From Treponema sp. (lineage in GTDB: Bacteria; Spirochaetota; Spirochaetia; Treponematales; Treponemataceae), in contig JAFSSU010000202.1 in NCBI GenBank assembly GCA_017450845.1, positions 1-47,274 on the forward strand: a stretch of DNA of 47,274 nt. Direction: 5' to 3'. The notes below the pieces were generated by a model that ran no database searches, was not told the DNA's origin, and worked only from the letters and a program-made list of their open reading frames with translations. Positions 1 through 7,733 of the stretch are shown here, piece after piece (positions within the stretch are counted from its first letter, which is position 1; the number at the start of each line of letters is the position of its first letter). The position numbers and the translations under genes are program-made.

Positions 1-2481
1 AACGATCTTGAATTCACGAACCGCGAAACGCTCGCCGCCTTTTTCGCCCAGCTGTCCGACCTGCGTCAGGATTACGCCAACTACATCTTCGCGCTCACGA
101 TGGGGACGGGAAAGACAATCCTCATGGCCCTGTGCATTTTCTACGAGTTCCTGCTCGCCCACAAATACCCCAAGGACGAACGCTTCTGCCACAACGCCCT
201 TGTCCTCGCGCCCGACACGACGGTCCTGCAGTCGCTCAAAGAGATTCAGACATTCGACAAGGCTCGGGTGTTCACGGACAAATACGCAAACGTGCTCAAC
301 TCAATCATCAAGTTCCACTTCCTGGACGAGGACGGGGTCGCGCTCAGCACGATGGACGGGTCTGACTTCAACCTGATTGTCTCCACCAGCCAGAAAATCA
401 TCCTCAGGAAAAAACACAAGGAGGACTCCCCGCAAGCCCTCCTCTTCAAGGACTCCTGGCAGGACAGCATAAAGAACAGCCCCAACGCCGACCTGTACAT
501 GCTCGACGATGACTCCGACCTGATGGCCAACCAGCGCTACCAGAAGCTCACGCGGCTCAGGCAGCTCGGCATCTACGTGGACGAGGCCCACCATGCCTTC
601 GGCAAGTCACTCAAGAGCGACATGCTTGACCGCAGCAAGGAGACAAGTCTGCGCCTTACGATTGACAACCTGGTGAAGGAACTGGACACGGCGGGGACGA
701 AGGTCGTCGCATGCTACAACTTCACGGGAACGCCGTACATAGAGAACAGGCTCATGCCCGAGGTCGTCTACGAGTACGGCCTCAAGGAGGCAATCGATTC
801 CGGCTACCTTAAAAAGACTTCCGTCGATGACTATGCCAATGTCCAGACGCAGAGCTTCGTCTCAAGTGCGGTGGAAAGCTTCGTCAGGCAGCACCGAAAC
901 GAAAAGGGGGTATGGAATCGTTATGAGGGCATGCTCCCAAAGATGGCCCTGTTCGCGACGACGATTGAGGAGCTGAACGAAGAGCTGAGGCCCGCCGTGG
1001 AAAACGCCCTGCGAAAACACGGCATCCCGGACGAGGCTATCCTCGTCAACGTAGGCGATGACAAGTATACCAAGCAGGACGATTTGCGCGAGTTCCTCAA
1101 GCTGGACACGCCGGAAAGCCGCAAGCAGTTCATCCTCCTCGTCGGCAAGGGAAAGGAAGGCTGGAACTGCCGCTCGCTCTTTTCCGTCGCCCTCTTCCGA
1201 AAGCCCAAGAGCACGATTTTTGTCCTGCAGGCGACTATGCGCTGCCTGCGTGCGATTACGGACGTGCAGCAGACCGGGCAGATTTTTCTGGGCACGGAGA
1301 ACCTCTCCATACTGCAGGACGAGCTGAGCAAGAACTTCAAGGTGAGCGTGGAGGACCTGAAAGGCAAGGACAGCCCGCAAAAGAAAATACGCAGAATCCT
1401 TATCCGAAAGAAAGTCCCCGTCACCATTATAGAACAGACCTACGAGTACAAAATCACGGAGCTGCAGCCGGGCAAGTTCACGCTTTTCGGCGATGGGAGC
1501 GGATTTGACTTTGAGAAATACCGCAGGACAAAGGCAACGCACAGCCTCACCAGCCTTGACAGCGCGTCCATCCGAAAGGATGTCGCATCTGAAAATGAGC
1601 GTGTCTTTTCCGAGTATTCCCTCGTCGCGGAGCTTTCCCTGTACCTGACCCAGCACGAGCTTGACGAAAAGACGAAAGAGAAATCCGTCCGCTGGTCGCC
1701 CGTGCAGATACGCTCATTGCTGGACAAATGCAGCGACGGAATCGGGGCAATCCTTGAGAAGGTGAACTACGCAAACGCCATCCTGTACGACTGGGTAATT
1801 CCCCGCCTGTTCGGGCAGATTTACAAAATCGACTACGTGGAAGGCGAAAAGCGGGAAGTCGTCAAGTGGCTTTCCAAAGACCCGCCCCCGAGTCCCGACG
1901 GGACGGAAGCCTGCTACGAGCTGAGCTTCGGTGACGATCTCTACGTGGATGATACCGCCCCCAAGTTCCGCAAGTACAGCCAAATCTCGGATGACCCGGC
2001 CCATGCGGGCAAGAGCTTCAACCTCTCGGGCTACGGCTTTGACTCCGGCTCAGAGAAGGATTTCTTTGTGAGGAATCTCTTTGACAACAACAAAATCAAG
2101 CACATCTGGTTCACGGGAATGCTGACGAACGGGCAGAGCGAATTCTACATCCACTACATTGACCCGGAGCTGCATACCCTGCGCTCCTACTACCCGGACT
2201 TCCTCGTGGAGATGGATGACGGCAAGTTCTACATCGTGGAGATAAAGGGCGAGAACCTGATAGTCAAGGCGAGCACGCAGGCAAAAGTCCAGTATGCCCG
2301 GCAGATGTACGGCGCGAGCGGACTGGAATACGTTTTCATCCCGTCCCAGTACGCGGACATAATCCTGCAGGACTTCGTGCGGGATTCGGCAAACCTGGGA
2401 ACGGCAGCCGGCTACTGGACGACGCAGGACTTGCCGCTGCCGGAGGTCGCCGCGCCCATGTCCCCGCAATACGGAAAGTGA
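1..2481 (+). CDS. Type III restriction enzyme Res subunit (5' partial)
   Basis: ATP-dependent helicase/endonuclease subunit of a type III restriction-modification system, which translocates DNA and cuts when partnered with a Mod methyltransferase. The frame is open from base 1 and no start is visible, so the N-terminus (roughly the first 100-150 residues of a protein of about 950-1000) lies outside. Visible motifs are a Walker A MGTGKT encoded at 100-117, a DEAH box in YVDEAHHAFG near 571-600, an SF2 helicase C-terminal half, and a C-terminal PD-(D/E)xK nuclease signature: YYPDF, then after a short hairpin YIVEIKGE, near 2189-2250. The reading frame is intact to TGA at 2479-2481. The mod gene is not in the window; in this family it usually lies upstream. 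The downstream gene is convergent and unrelated. Confidence 0.88.
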   Translation, partial: NDLEFTNRETLAAFFAQLSDLRQDYANYIFALTMGTGKTILMALCIFYEFLLAHKYPKDERFCHNALVLAPDTTVLQSLKEIQTFDKARVFTDKYANVLNSIIKFHFLDEDGVALSTMDGSDFNLIVSTSQKIILRKKHKEDSPQALLFKDSWQDSIKNSPNADLYMLDDDSDLMANQRYQKLTRLRQLGIYVDEAHHAFGKSLKSDMLDRSKETSLRLTIDNLVKELDTAGTKVVACYNFTGTPYIENRLMPEVVYEYGLKEAIDSGYLKKTSVDDYANVQTQSFVSSAVESFVRQHRNEKGVWNRYEGMLPKMALFATTIEELNEELRPAVENALRKHGIPDEAILVNVGDDKYTKQDDLREFLKLDTPESRKQFILLVGKGKEGWNCRSLFSVALFRKPKSTIFVLQATMRCLRAITDVQQTGQIFLGTENLSILQDELSKNFKVSVEDLKGKDSPQKKIRRILIRKKVPVTIIEQTYEYKITELQPGKFTLFGDGSGFDFEKYRRTKATHSLTSLDSASIRKDVASENERVFSEYSLVAELSLYLTQHELDEKTKEKSVRWSPVQIRSLLDKCSDGIGAILEKVNYANAILYDWVIPRLFGQIYKIDYVEGEKREVVKWLSKDPPPSPDGTEACYELSFGDDLYVDDTAPKFRKYSQISDDPAHAGKSFNLSGYGFDSGSEKDFFVRNLFDNNKIKHIWFTGMLTNGQSEFYIHYIDPELHTLRSYYPDFLVEMDDGKFYIVEIKGENLIVKASTQAKVQYARQMYGASGLEYVFIPSQYADIILQDFVRDSANLGTAAGYWTTQDLPLPEVAAPMSPQYGK

Positions 2482-2512
2482 CAGGATGCGCCGTATGCTA
2501 CATTCCGTTGAA

Positions 2513-2550
2513 GCAGAACAGCCCTCCCCTACTCCTTCGGGCTGTTCTGC
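2513..2550. terminator. Perfect 12-bp hairpin between convergent genes
   Basis: GCAGAACAGCCC (2513-2524) and its exact complement (2539-2550) flank a 14-nt loop. It sits between the res stop and the end of the minus-strand response regulator, and one arm encodes the regulator's last residues. Neither strand has a strong T-tract, so it may act as a weak bidirectional terminator or as a 3'-end stabiliser. Confidence 0.55.
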
Positions 2551-4121
2551 TGCCGCCACTCGCGCGGCGACATGGACACAGCCTTCTTGAAGATGAAGCT
2601 GAAATAGTGTGGATCGTTGAAGCCCACCTCCCAGGCTATGTCCGCGCTCTTCTTGTCGGTGGTCCTGAGCAGGCGTTTGGCCTGTGAAATGCGTACCTGG
2701 GTCAGGTACTCGATGAAAGTCATGCCGCAGTCCTGCGAAAACACGGTGCTGAAGTGGTTGGGGCTGAAGTTCACGGCCTGGGCGACCGACCGCAGGCAGA
2801 TGTCCGGGTCGGCGTAGTTCTCATCGATGAACTTCTTGGCACGGAGGATTACGTCGGAGTAGCGGCCGGAAGACTGCCTTCCCCGCCAATCCAGAAGCTT
2901 GCCCAGAATAGATTTGACCTCAACGATGAAAACATCCTGATTCTGGACGGCATTCTCGACAAAGGAACGGGACAGTATTTCCGGCATCACCTGCTTGACA
3001 TCCCCGCCCAGGCTTTCTATCACTTTGGAAACCGCCATTATCACGTCCACCAGCAGGTAGGACGCAATGATAGAGAACGAGCCGCCGTTGCTGCCGAGCA
3101 GGGCGACGTACTCCGAGACAATCTGGTCTATCTCGCCCTCGCCCGCGTAGCTCAACCTGTTCACGAGGGGGTCATTCTCCTGAAGGACAAGGGAGTCCCC
3201 GTCAGACTTCAAACTTCCCTCACCGACATCGCTCATGCTCACTATGCGGCTGGTATCCGTGAAGCGGCATTTCTTGAGCAGGAGGAGGGCATCCTTGTAG
3301 GCCCCGCTTATGCTGGCTATATGCTCCACGGCGGGGCTTATCGCCGTGACGACGCTGACTCCGGGGACTTTCTCAGTATCGTGCTTGACGGATTCCGCAA
3401 GGGAAAAAGCCTCGTCCTCACTCTGCTCCGCATCCTGCCCCTGCACGATGGAAACGAGAGTCTCAGGCGATATGAAGAACGACATACCCCTCCCATCACG
3501 TGAAGAGGACAGACAGGACTTGGCGGCAAGAAGTTTGTCCATATCCTCGCCATAGTGAAGCTCGCTCACCGCGACCATATAGAACCTGGACAAGAGCTTT
3601 ATGCCGAACTCCCCTGCCCGCTCCATGGCCTTTGAAGAATCCAGCGCACCGAGCACCAGGTCGGTCAGCATCTTGTCGCGGGCAAGGTTATTGCCGGATT
3701 CGAGCTCCCGCTTCATCCGGCTTATGTCACCGGCCTCGCGTTTCTCCTTGTCCAGGTTGTCCCGGACCTTGGACAGGCAGGAAAGAATCTCGTCCGGGGT
3801 AAACGGTTTGAGGATATAGTCCTCCACGCCTATCGATATAGCTTTCTTGGCGTAATCGAACTCATCGTGACCGGAGAGGATTATTATTCGTATCCAAGGC
3901 TGGATTTTCTTTACGGCACGAGCAAGCTCAAGCCCGTCCATGAAGGGCATCCGTATGTCGGTTATCAGAATGTCCGGCTTAATGTCCTGAATCATCGAGA
4001 GGGCAATCTCGCCGTCCCCGGCCTCGCCTGAGAAGGAGAAGCCGGAGCTTTCCCAGTCTATGCGCTTGCGGAGCCCCTCACGTACTATGACCTCATCATC
4101 GACTATGAAGACGCTATACAT
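2529..4121 (-). CDS. Response regulator with AraC-type DNA-binding domain (YesN-like)
   Basis: Cytoplasmic transcription factor of a two-component system, 530 aa. The receiver domain (about 1-120) has the acidic pair D8/D9, the phospho-acceptor Asp55 in LITDIRMP, and a late Lys in YILKPF. The middle (about 130-410) is a long poorly conserved linker, as is common in YesN proteins. Residues about 425-525 form two helix-turn-helices of an AraC/XylS domain (motif FNDPHYFSFIFKKA near the end). It overlaps the upstream kinase gene by 8 bp, so translation is probably coupled and the pair cognate. Such regulators usually activate sugar-uptake or glycan-use genes; no such target operon is adjacent. 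Confidence 0.92.
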   Translation of the reverse strand: MYSVFIVDDEVIVREGLRKRIDWESSGFSFSGEAGDGEIALSMIQDIKPDILITDIRMPFMDGLELARAVKKIQPWIRIIILSGHDEFDYAKKAISIGVEDYILKPFTPDEILSCLSKVRDNLDKEKREAGDISRMKRELESGNNLARDKMLTDLVLGALDSSKAMERAGEFGIKLLSRFYMVAVSELHYGEDMDKLLAAKSCLSSSRDGRGMSFFISPETLVSIVQGQDAEQSEDEAFSLAESVKHDTEKVPGVSVVTAISPAVEHIASISGAYKDALLLLKKCRFTDTSRIVSMSDVGEGSLKSDGDSLVLQENDPLVNRLSYAGEGEIDQIVSEYVALLGSNGGSFSIIASYLLVDVIMAVSKVIESLGGDVKQVMPEILSRSFVENAVQNQDVFIVEVKSILGKLLDWRGRQSSGRYSDVILRAKKFIDENYADPDICLRSVAQAVNFSPNHFSTVFSQDCGMTFIEYLTQVRISQAKRLLRTTDKKSADIAWEVGFNDPHYFSFIFKKAVSMSPREWRQQNSPKE

Positions 4122-5580
4122 TGCCAGATTCCTCCTTGGTGTCGAACATCCGGGGTATCACGAAAGAAACCTCTGAGCCTTCCCCAGCCACGCTCTTAAT
4201 ATCCAGCGAAACCCTGCCGTCGTAATAGAGGCGGAGCCTTTTGTTGACATTGTAAAGGCCGTAGGATGCCTTCAGTCCCTCGCCGTCCGGGGAATACAAA
4301 TCCGCGATGACTTCCCGCATCCGCTCCTCAGTAAAGCCTATGCCGTTATCTTGAACACAAAAGCGGACTCCTCCCCCGTCCTCACCGAACGCCGGAACTT
4401 TCCGGGCGGATACCATTATCCTGCCCCGTCCGCGCTTGTTTTTGATGCCATGATAGATGGCGTTCTCCACGAGCGGCTGCAAGAGAAGTTTGAGCACCGG
4501 AACGTCGTCAATTCCCTCATCGCGTTCTATGCTGTACTCCAGTATATCCCTATAGCGTATTCCCTGAATCTTCAGGTAGCTGGCCGCATGCTCCATTTCC
4601 TGGGACAATGTTATCCACTCGCGCCCGCGGCTGAGCGAGATGCGGAAAAAGGCAGAGAATGCCTTGGTAATCTCCACGACCTCGTCCATGTCGTTGTCCT
4701 CGGCAAGCCATACGATGGTGTCCAGAGTATTGTACAGGAAGTGCGGCGTTATCTGCGCCTGAAGGGCCTTCATCTGGGCCTTCTGCAAATTCTTCTGCTC
4801 GCGCACGTTCTCGTCTATCAGGGACTGTATCCTGCCCGCCATCGTGTTGAGGTTTTCCGCCAGGTGATCCAGTTCCATGACGCGTGGGAGCTCAGCCCTT
4901 GCCTTCAGGTCACCGCTCGCTATACGGGATGAAAGAAGCTCCATGTCGCGCACGGGGCGGCCTATCGCCTTGGACAAGCCTGAGAAGGCATATACCGCTA
5001 TGAGGAATGCCAGTATGCTTATTCCTATCTGAATCAGGAAGATATTGAAGGACTGGAAGCGGATGTTGTTGTTTGCCGATTCAGCCGACTCTATCTCAGC
5101 CACGATATATTCCTGGAAAATGTCGCCCAAGAGAGACGAGACTCCCCTTATCTGCTCCATGACTTCCTCGTTCTTGGATACGCTTTCCCTGTCTTCTATC
5201 TGCCGCCCCAGAAGCTCCACGTACTTCTCCAGGGTTTTCTCCGTCCGGTTCGCGACCTCAAGGATTTCCTTGCTTTCCTCTGAAGTTCCCTTCCGCATGT
5301 CCGCAATGCCAATCCGAATCTGCCGGAGGAGCTGATATTGTCTCCCGTCATTGAAAGACTTCAACCCGGACACGACCTCCCAAATCTCGCCCTCAAGTTC
5401 TTCCTTGGCGACTCTGCTCAGGCTGTTCGCAGAACTGACGTTCATAATAATCCTGTCGTAGCGCACGGTATAGAAGCTGAACACTGCCACCGAGTATACA
5501 GTCGGTATGACCATCAGCAGTATCATGAAGACAAGGGAATAGCGGAGACTTTTCTTGATGCTCTTGGATTTGCCGGGCAT
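4114..5580 (-). CDS. Sensor histidine kinase, YesM/LytS-like
   Basis: Membrane sensor kinase, 488 aa. TM1 is at about 14-38, an extracytoplasmic helical region at about 40-175 (charged, coiled-coil-like, no obvious PAS/Cache domain), TM2 at about 177-198 and a HAMP linker at about 199-255. The His_kinase phospho-acceptor box QITPHFLYNTLD has His280, and the ATPase domain shows an N-box (LVENAIYHG) and G-box (DNGIGF). The start ATG lies 12 nt after the stop of the binding-protein gene, and the 3' end overlaps the regulator by 8 bp. The helical sensor region next to a substrate-binding lipoprotein suggests it reads ligand occupancy of that protein; this is inference from the arrangement. Confidence 0.92.
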   Translation of the reverse strand: MPGKSKSIKKSLRYSLVFMILLMVIPTVYSVAVFSFYTVRYDRIIMNVSSANSLSRVAKEELEGEIWEVVSGLKSFNDGRQYQLLRQIRIGIADMRKGTSEESKEILEVANRTEKTLEKYVELLGRQIEDRESVSKNEEVMEQIRGVSSLLGDIFQEYIVAEIESAESANNNIRFQSFNIFLIQIGISILAFLIAVYAFSGLSKAIGRPVRDMELLSSRIASGDLKARAELPRVMELDHLAENLNTMAGRIQSLIDENVREQKNLQKAQMKALQAQITPHFLYNTLDTIVWLAEDNDMDEVVEITKAFSAFFRISLSRGREWITLSQEMEHAASYLKIQGIRYRDILEYSIERDEGIDDVPVLKLLLQPLVENAIYHGIKNKRGRGRIMVSARKVPAFGEDGGGVRFCVQDNGIGFTEERMREVIADLYSPDGEGLKASYGLYNVNKRLRLYYDGRVSLDIKSVAGEGSEVSFVIPRMFDTKEESGNV

Positions 5581-5592
5581 GATGTCACCGCC

Positions 5593-6615
5593 TTAGTATT
5601 TCCGTTCAGGCAGGTATGACAAGTCGTCATATTCCGTAAAAATCTTTCCGCCGACAATCGTGGACCGGGGAATCTTTTCTCCGGCGGCCAGCTTCTTCAC
5701 AAGCCCCATGATGACATCGCCCTGCTCCGGGTTGCATTCGACGACGCAGTTTATGCGACCGTCCTTGAGCCTGTCCACGGCCTCCTGCTGCGCGTCCACG
5801 GTGACTATCGTTATGGGACTGCCCCTCCCCGTCACAATGCCACGGGCTTCCAGCACATCCAGGAGACCAAGCGTCATCCCGTCGTTGCAGGAGAAAACAG
5901 CGTCGATTTTCTGTCCGTCAATGGCGAAACCATTCCCGGCGGAAAGGATTCGCCTCGCTATCTCCTCGCCCCGGCTACGCATGAAGTCACCGCTTTCCGA
6001 GCAGATGATGCTGAAACGAGGATCCGAGGCAAGGACTTCACGGAAGCCCTCGATGCGGCCGTCCGATGCGGATGCCCCGTCCGTTCCCCGCAACTCCAGG
6101 ATATTGACTGTCCCGGTGGAGCCGGCGTATTTGCGGATTAGGAAACGGGCGGCATGCCGTCCCTCCTCCCGGCTGTCTGTTCCGACGTACCCTGCGTACA
6201 ATCCGTCGTACTCGGAGTTTATCCTCCTGTCGCATACGATGACGGGTATGCCGGCATCCCGTGCCTCCTCCAGTACGTTGCCCCATCCGTCCTGCACTAT
6301 CGGGACGAACGCAATGACATCGACCTGATACATGATGAAGCTGCGTATGTCCTTTATCTGCTTCTCCTGCTTCTGCTCAGCGTTCGCATAGAGCAGCTGG
6401 ATGCCAGCTTTCTGCGCGGCAGCCTGCATGTCCTTGGTATTGTATATCCGCCATGCGCTCTCCGCTCCAATCTGCGAGAAGCCGACGATAATCCTCTCGC
6501 CGCCACGAGGCTGGCTCTCCTCACCCTGTGAGGATGATTTGACCTTTCCCATGCATGAATACAGGAAGAAAACAAGAGTCAGGACGGCAAGGGCAGAAAG
6601 GGGACGGAATTTCAT
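5593..6615 (-). CDS. Sugar-binding periplasmic lipoprotein (YtfQ/Peripla_BP_4 type)
   Basis: Extracytoplasmic ligand-binding protein, about 340 aa. I chose ATG 6615 because it directly begins a lipoprotein signal peptide (MKFRPLSALAVLTLV, lipobox LYSC, Cys21); an in-frame TTG 39 nt upstream is possible. After a Ser-rich tether, the mature part shows the sugar-binding type I fold: IIVGFSQIG...W near its start, VIAFVPIV, IPVIVCDRR, a hinge region, and DAVFSCNDGMTLG. These closely recall the galactofuranose/ribose binding family. No ABC permease or ATPase gene is nearby; instead it precedes the kinase and regulator genes. It may therefore serve sensing rather than uptake, or serve a distant transporter. 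Confidence 0.88.
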   Translation of the reverse strand: MKFRPLSALAVLTLVFFLYSCMGKVKSSSQGEESQPRGGERIIVGFSQIGAESAWRIYNTKDMQAAAQKAGIQLLYANAEQKQEKQIKDIRSFIMYQVDVIAFVPIVQDGWGNVLEEARDAGIPVIVCDRRINSEYDGLYAGYVGTDSREEGRHAARFLIRKYAGSTGTVNILELRGTDGASASDGRIEGFREVLASDPRFSIICSESGDFMRSRGEEIARRILSAGNGFAIDGQKIDAVFSCNDGMTLGLLDVLEARGIVTGRGSPITIVTVDAQQEAVDRLKDGRINCVVECNPEQGDVIMGLVKKLAAGEKIPRSTIVGGKIFTEYDDLSYLPERKY

Positions 6616-6621
6616 ATTCCA

Positions 6622-6627
6622 ATTATA
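6622..6627 (-). promoter_or_regulatory. -10-like TATAAT 6 nt upstream of the binding-protein ATG
   Basis: On the minus strand, TATAAT is followed by six bases and then ATG. It overlaps an extended -10 alternative (TGG-TATATA). No convincing -35 or Shine-Dalgarno sequence is present. The spacing would place transcription initiation at or next to the A of ATG. Confidence 0.45.
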
Positions 6628-6658
6628 TACCAAGGAGCGGATTTCTTCCAGCAAAAAC

Positions 6659-7729
6659 TCATGTCCGTGTGTAACGGAGAAGAACAGCGCTGAGAAATAT
6701 GAAGAAGATGACGGGGAACCAGCCGCCGAAAGCAGGGGGGACGGTTCCGAACCTCGCCATGAGCATCGTCATCATCTGCATGACGTAGAAGAGCACAACC
6801 GCCGAGATGCACAGGCCCAGGCTGACGAGGAGAACGTTCTTGCGGGTCTTGCCGCTGAGCGCGACCGCAAGAAGGACGACGACGACGACGACCATCGGGA
6901 AGGAGAATTTCTTGTAGTACACGGCTTTCGCGTCGCTGGAGGGAAGCCCGGCCTTCTCAAGCCGGCGTATGTAGTCCCTGGACTCCGCCACGCTGACTTC
7001 ATCCACGTTGATGGTGCTGCTCCTGAAAGACTCAGGCGGTTCCGTAAGGCGAAAAAGATGATCGTAGTCCGCGTCACCGGCAGAGTAGCCTTCTCGTTCC
7101 TTCCGGTAAAAGCAGCTTCCCGAAAGCTTCCAGTGGTCATAGCTCCACTCCGCGCTGTTCGCGTAAAGCAACCCTTCGAATCCCCGGCCGTTCCCCCGGT
7201 AGAGGACAAAGAGAGCAAAAAGGCGGTCCTTCTTGCTGTCAAAGAATTCTGCCTTATAAATCATCTTCCCGCCCTCGCTTATGACGACGATGTCCTTTCT
7301 GTCAAAGTCTTTCTCCTTATGGAGCGCGACGGCCTGGAGCCGGGTTTTCTCCGCGTAGGTCCTGGTCACCAGACGGTCATCCAAGAAGAACATGGCGACA
7401 CTCATGAACACAGAGATTATTAGCAGGGGGAAGGCGAATCGGAAAATCGATATACCGGATGCGAAGAGAGCGAGCAGCTCATTGTTCGCATAGAAGTCAC
7501 TGAGCATGTATGCCGTGGCGAAAAGCACGGATATAGGCAGGGAGTACCACAAACTTTTTGGGATGTAGTACAGGATGATTCTCGCAATGAGGGATGGCTC
7601 CGCCTCGTTGGAGATATACCCCCAGATGTTCATCAAAAGGTCCGTAAGGATAAGGATGAGCGTAACGAAGAACATGGAGGCAACGAATATCGCGAAGAAC
7701 CTCCTGAGCATATACAGGGCGAGTCTCAT
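6659..7729 (-). CDS. LptF/LptG-family permease (second of the pair)
   Basis: YjgP/YjgQ-family inner-membrane protein, 356 aa, the usual length. N-terminal TMs lie at about 10-35, 55-75 and 95-120, a soluble beta-rich periplasmic domain at about 125-260, and three TMs in the last 90 residues. In Gram-negatives the LptF-LptG pair with LptB extracts LPS from the inner membrane. Treponemes lack classical LPS, so the cargo may be another glycolipid or lipoprotein-related envelope lipid (inference). It starts 4 nt after the stop of its paralogue, so the two form an operon. Six consecutive GTC codons (6875-6892) encode a run of Val in a C-terminal TM. Which copy is F and which is G cannot be decided by eye. 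Confidence 0.88.
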   Translation of the reverse strand: MRLALYMLRRFFAIFVASMFFVTLILILTDLLMNIWGYISNEAEPSLIARIILYYIPKSLWYSLPISVLFATAYMLSDFYANNELLALFASGISIFRFAFPLLIISVFMSVAMFFLDDRLVTRTYAEKTRLQAVALHKEKDFDRKDIVVISEGGKMIYKAEFFDSKKDRLFALFVLYRGNGRGFEGLLYANSAEWSYDHWKLSGSCFYRKEREGYSAGDADYDHLFRLTEPPESFRSSTINVDEVSVAESRDYIRRLEKAGLPSSDAKAVYYKKFSFPMVVVVVVLLAVALSGKTRKNVLLVSLGLCISAVVLFYVMQMMTMLMARFGTVPPAFGGWFPVIFFIFLSAVLLRYTRT

Positions 7730-7733
7730 ATTT

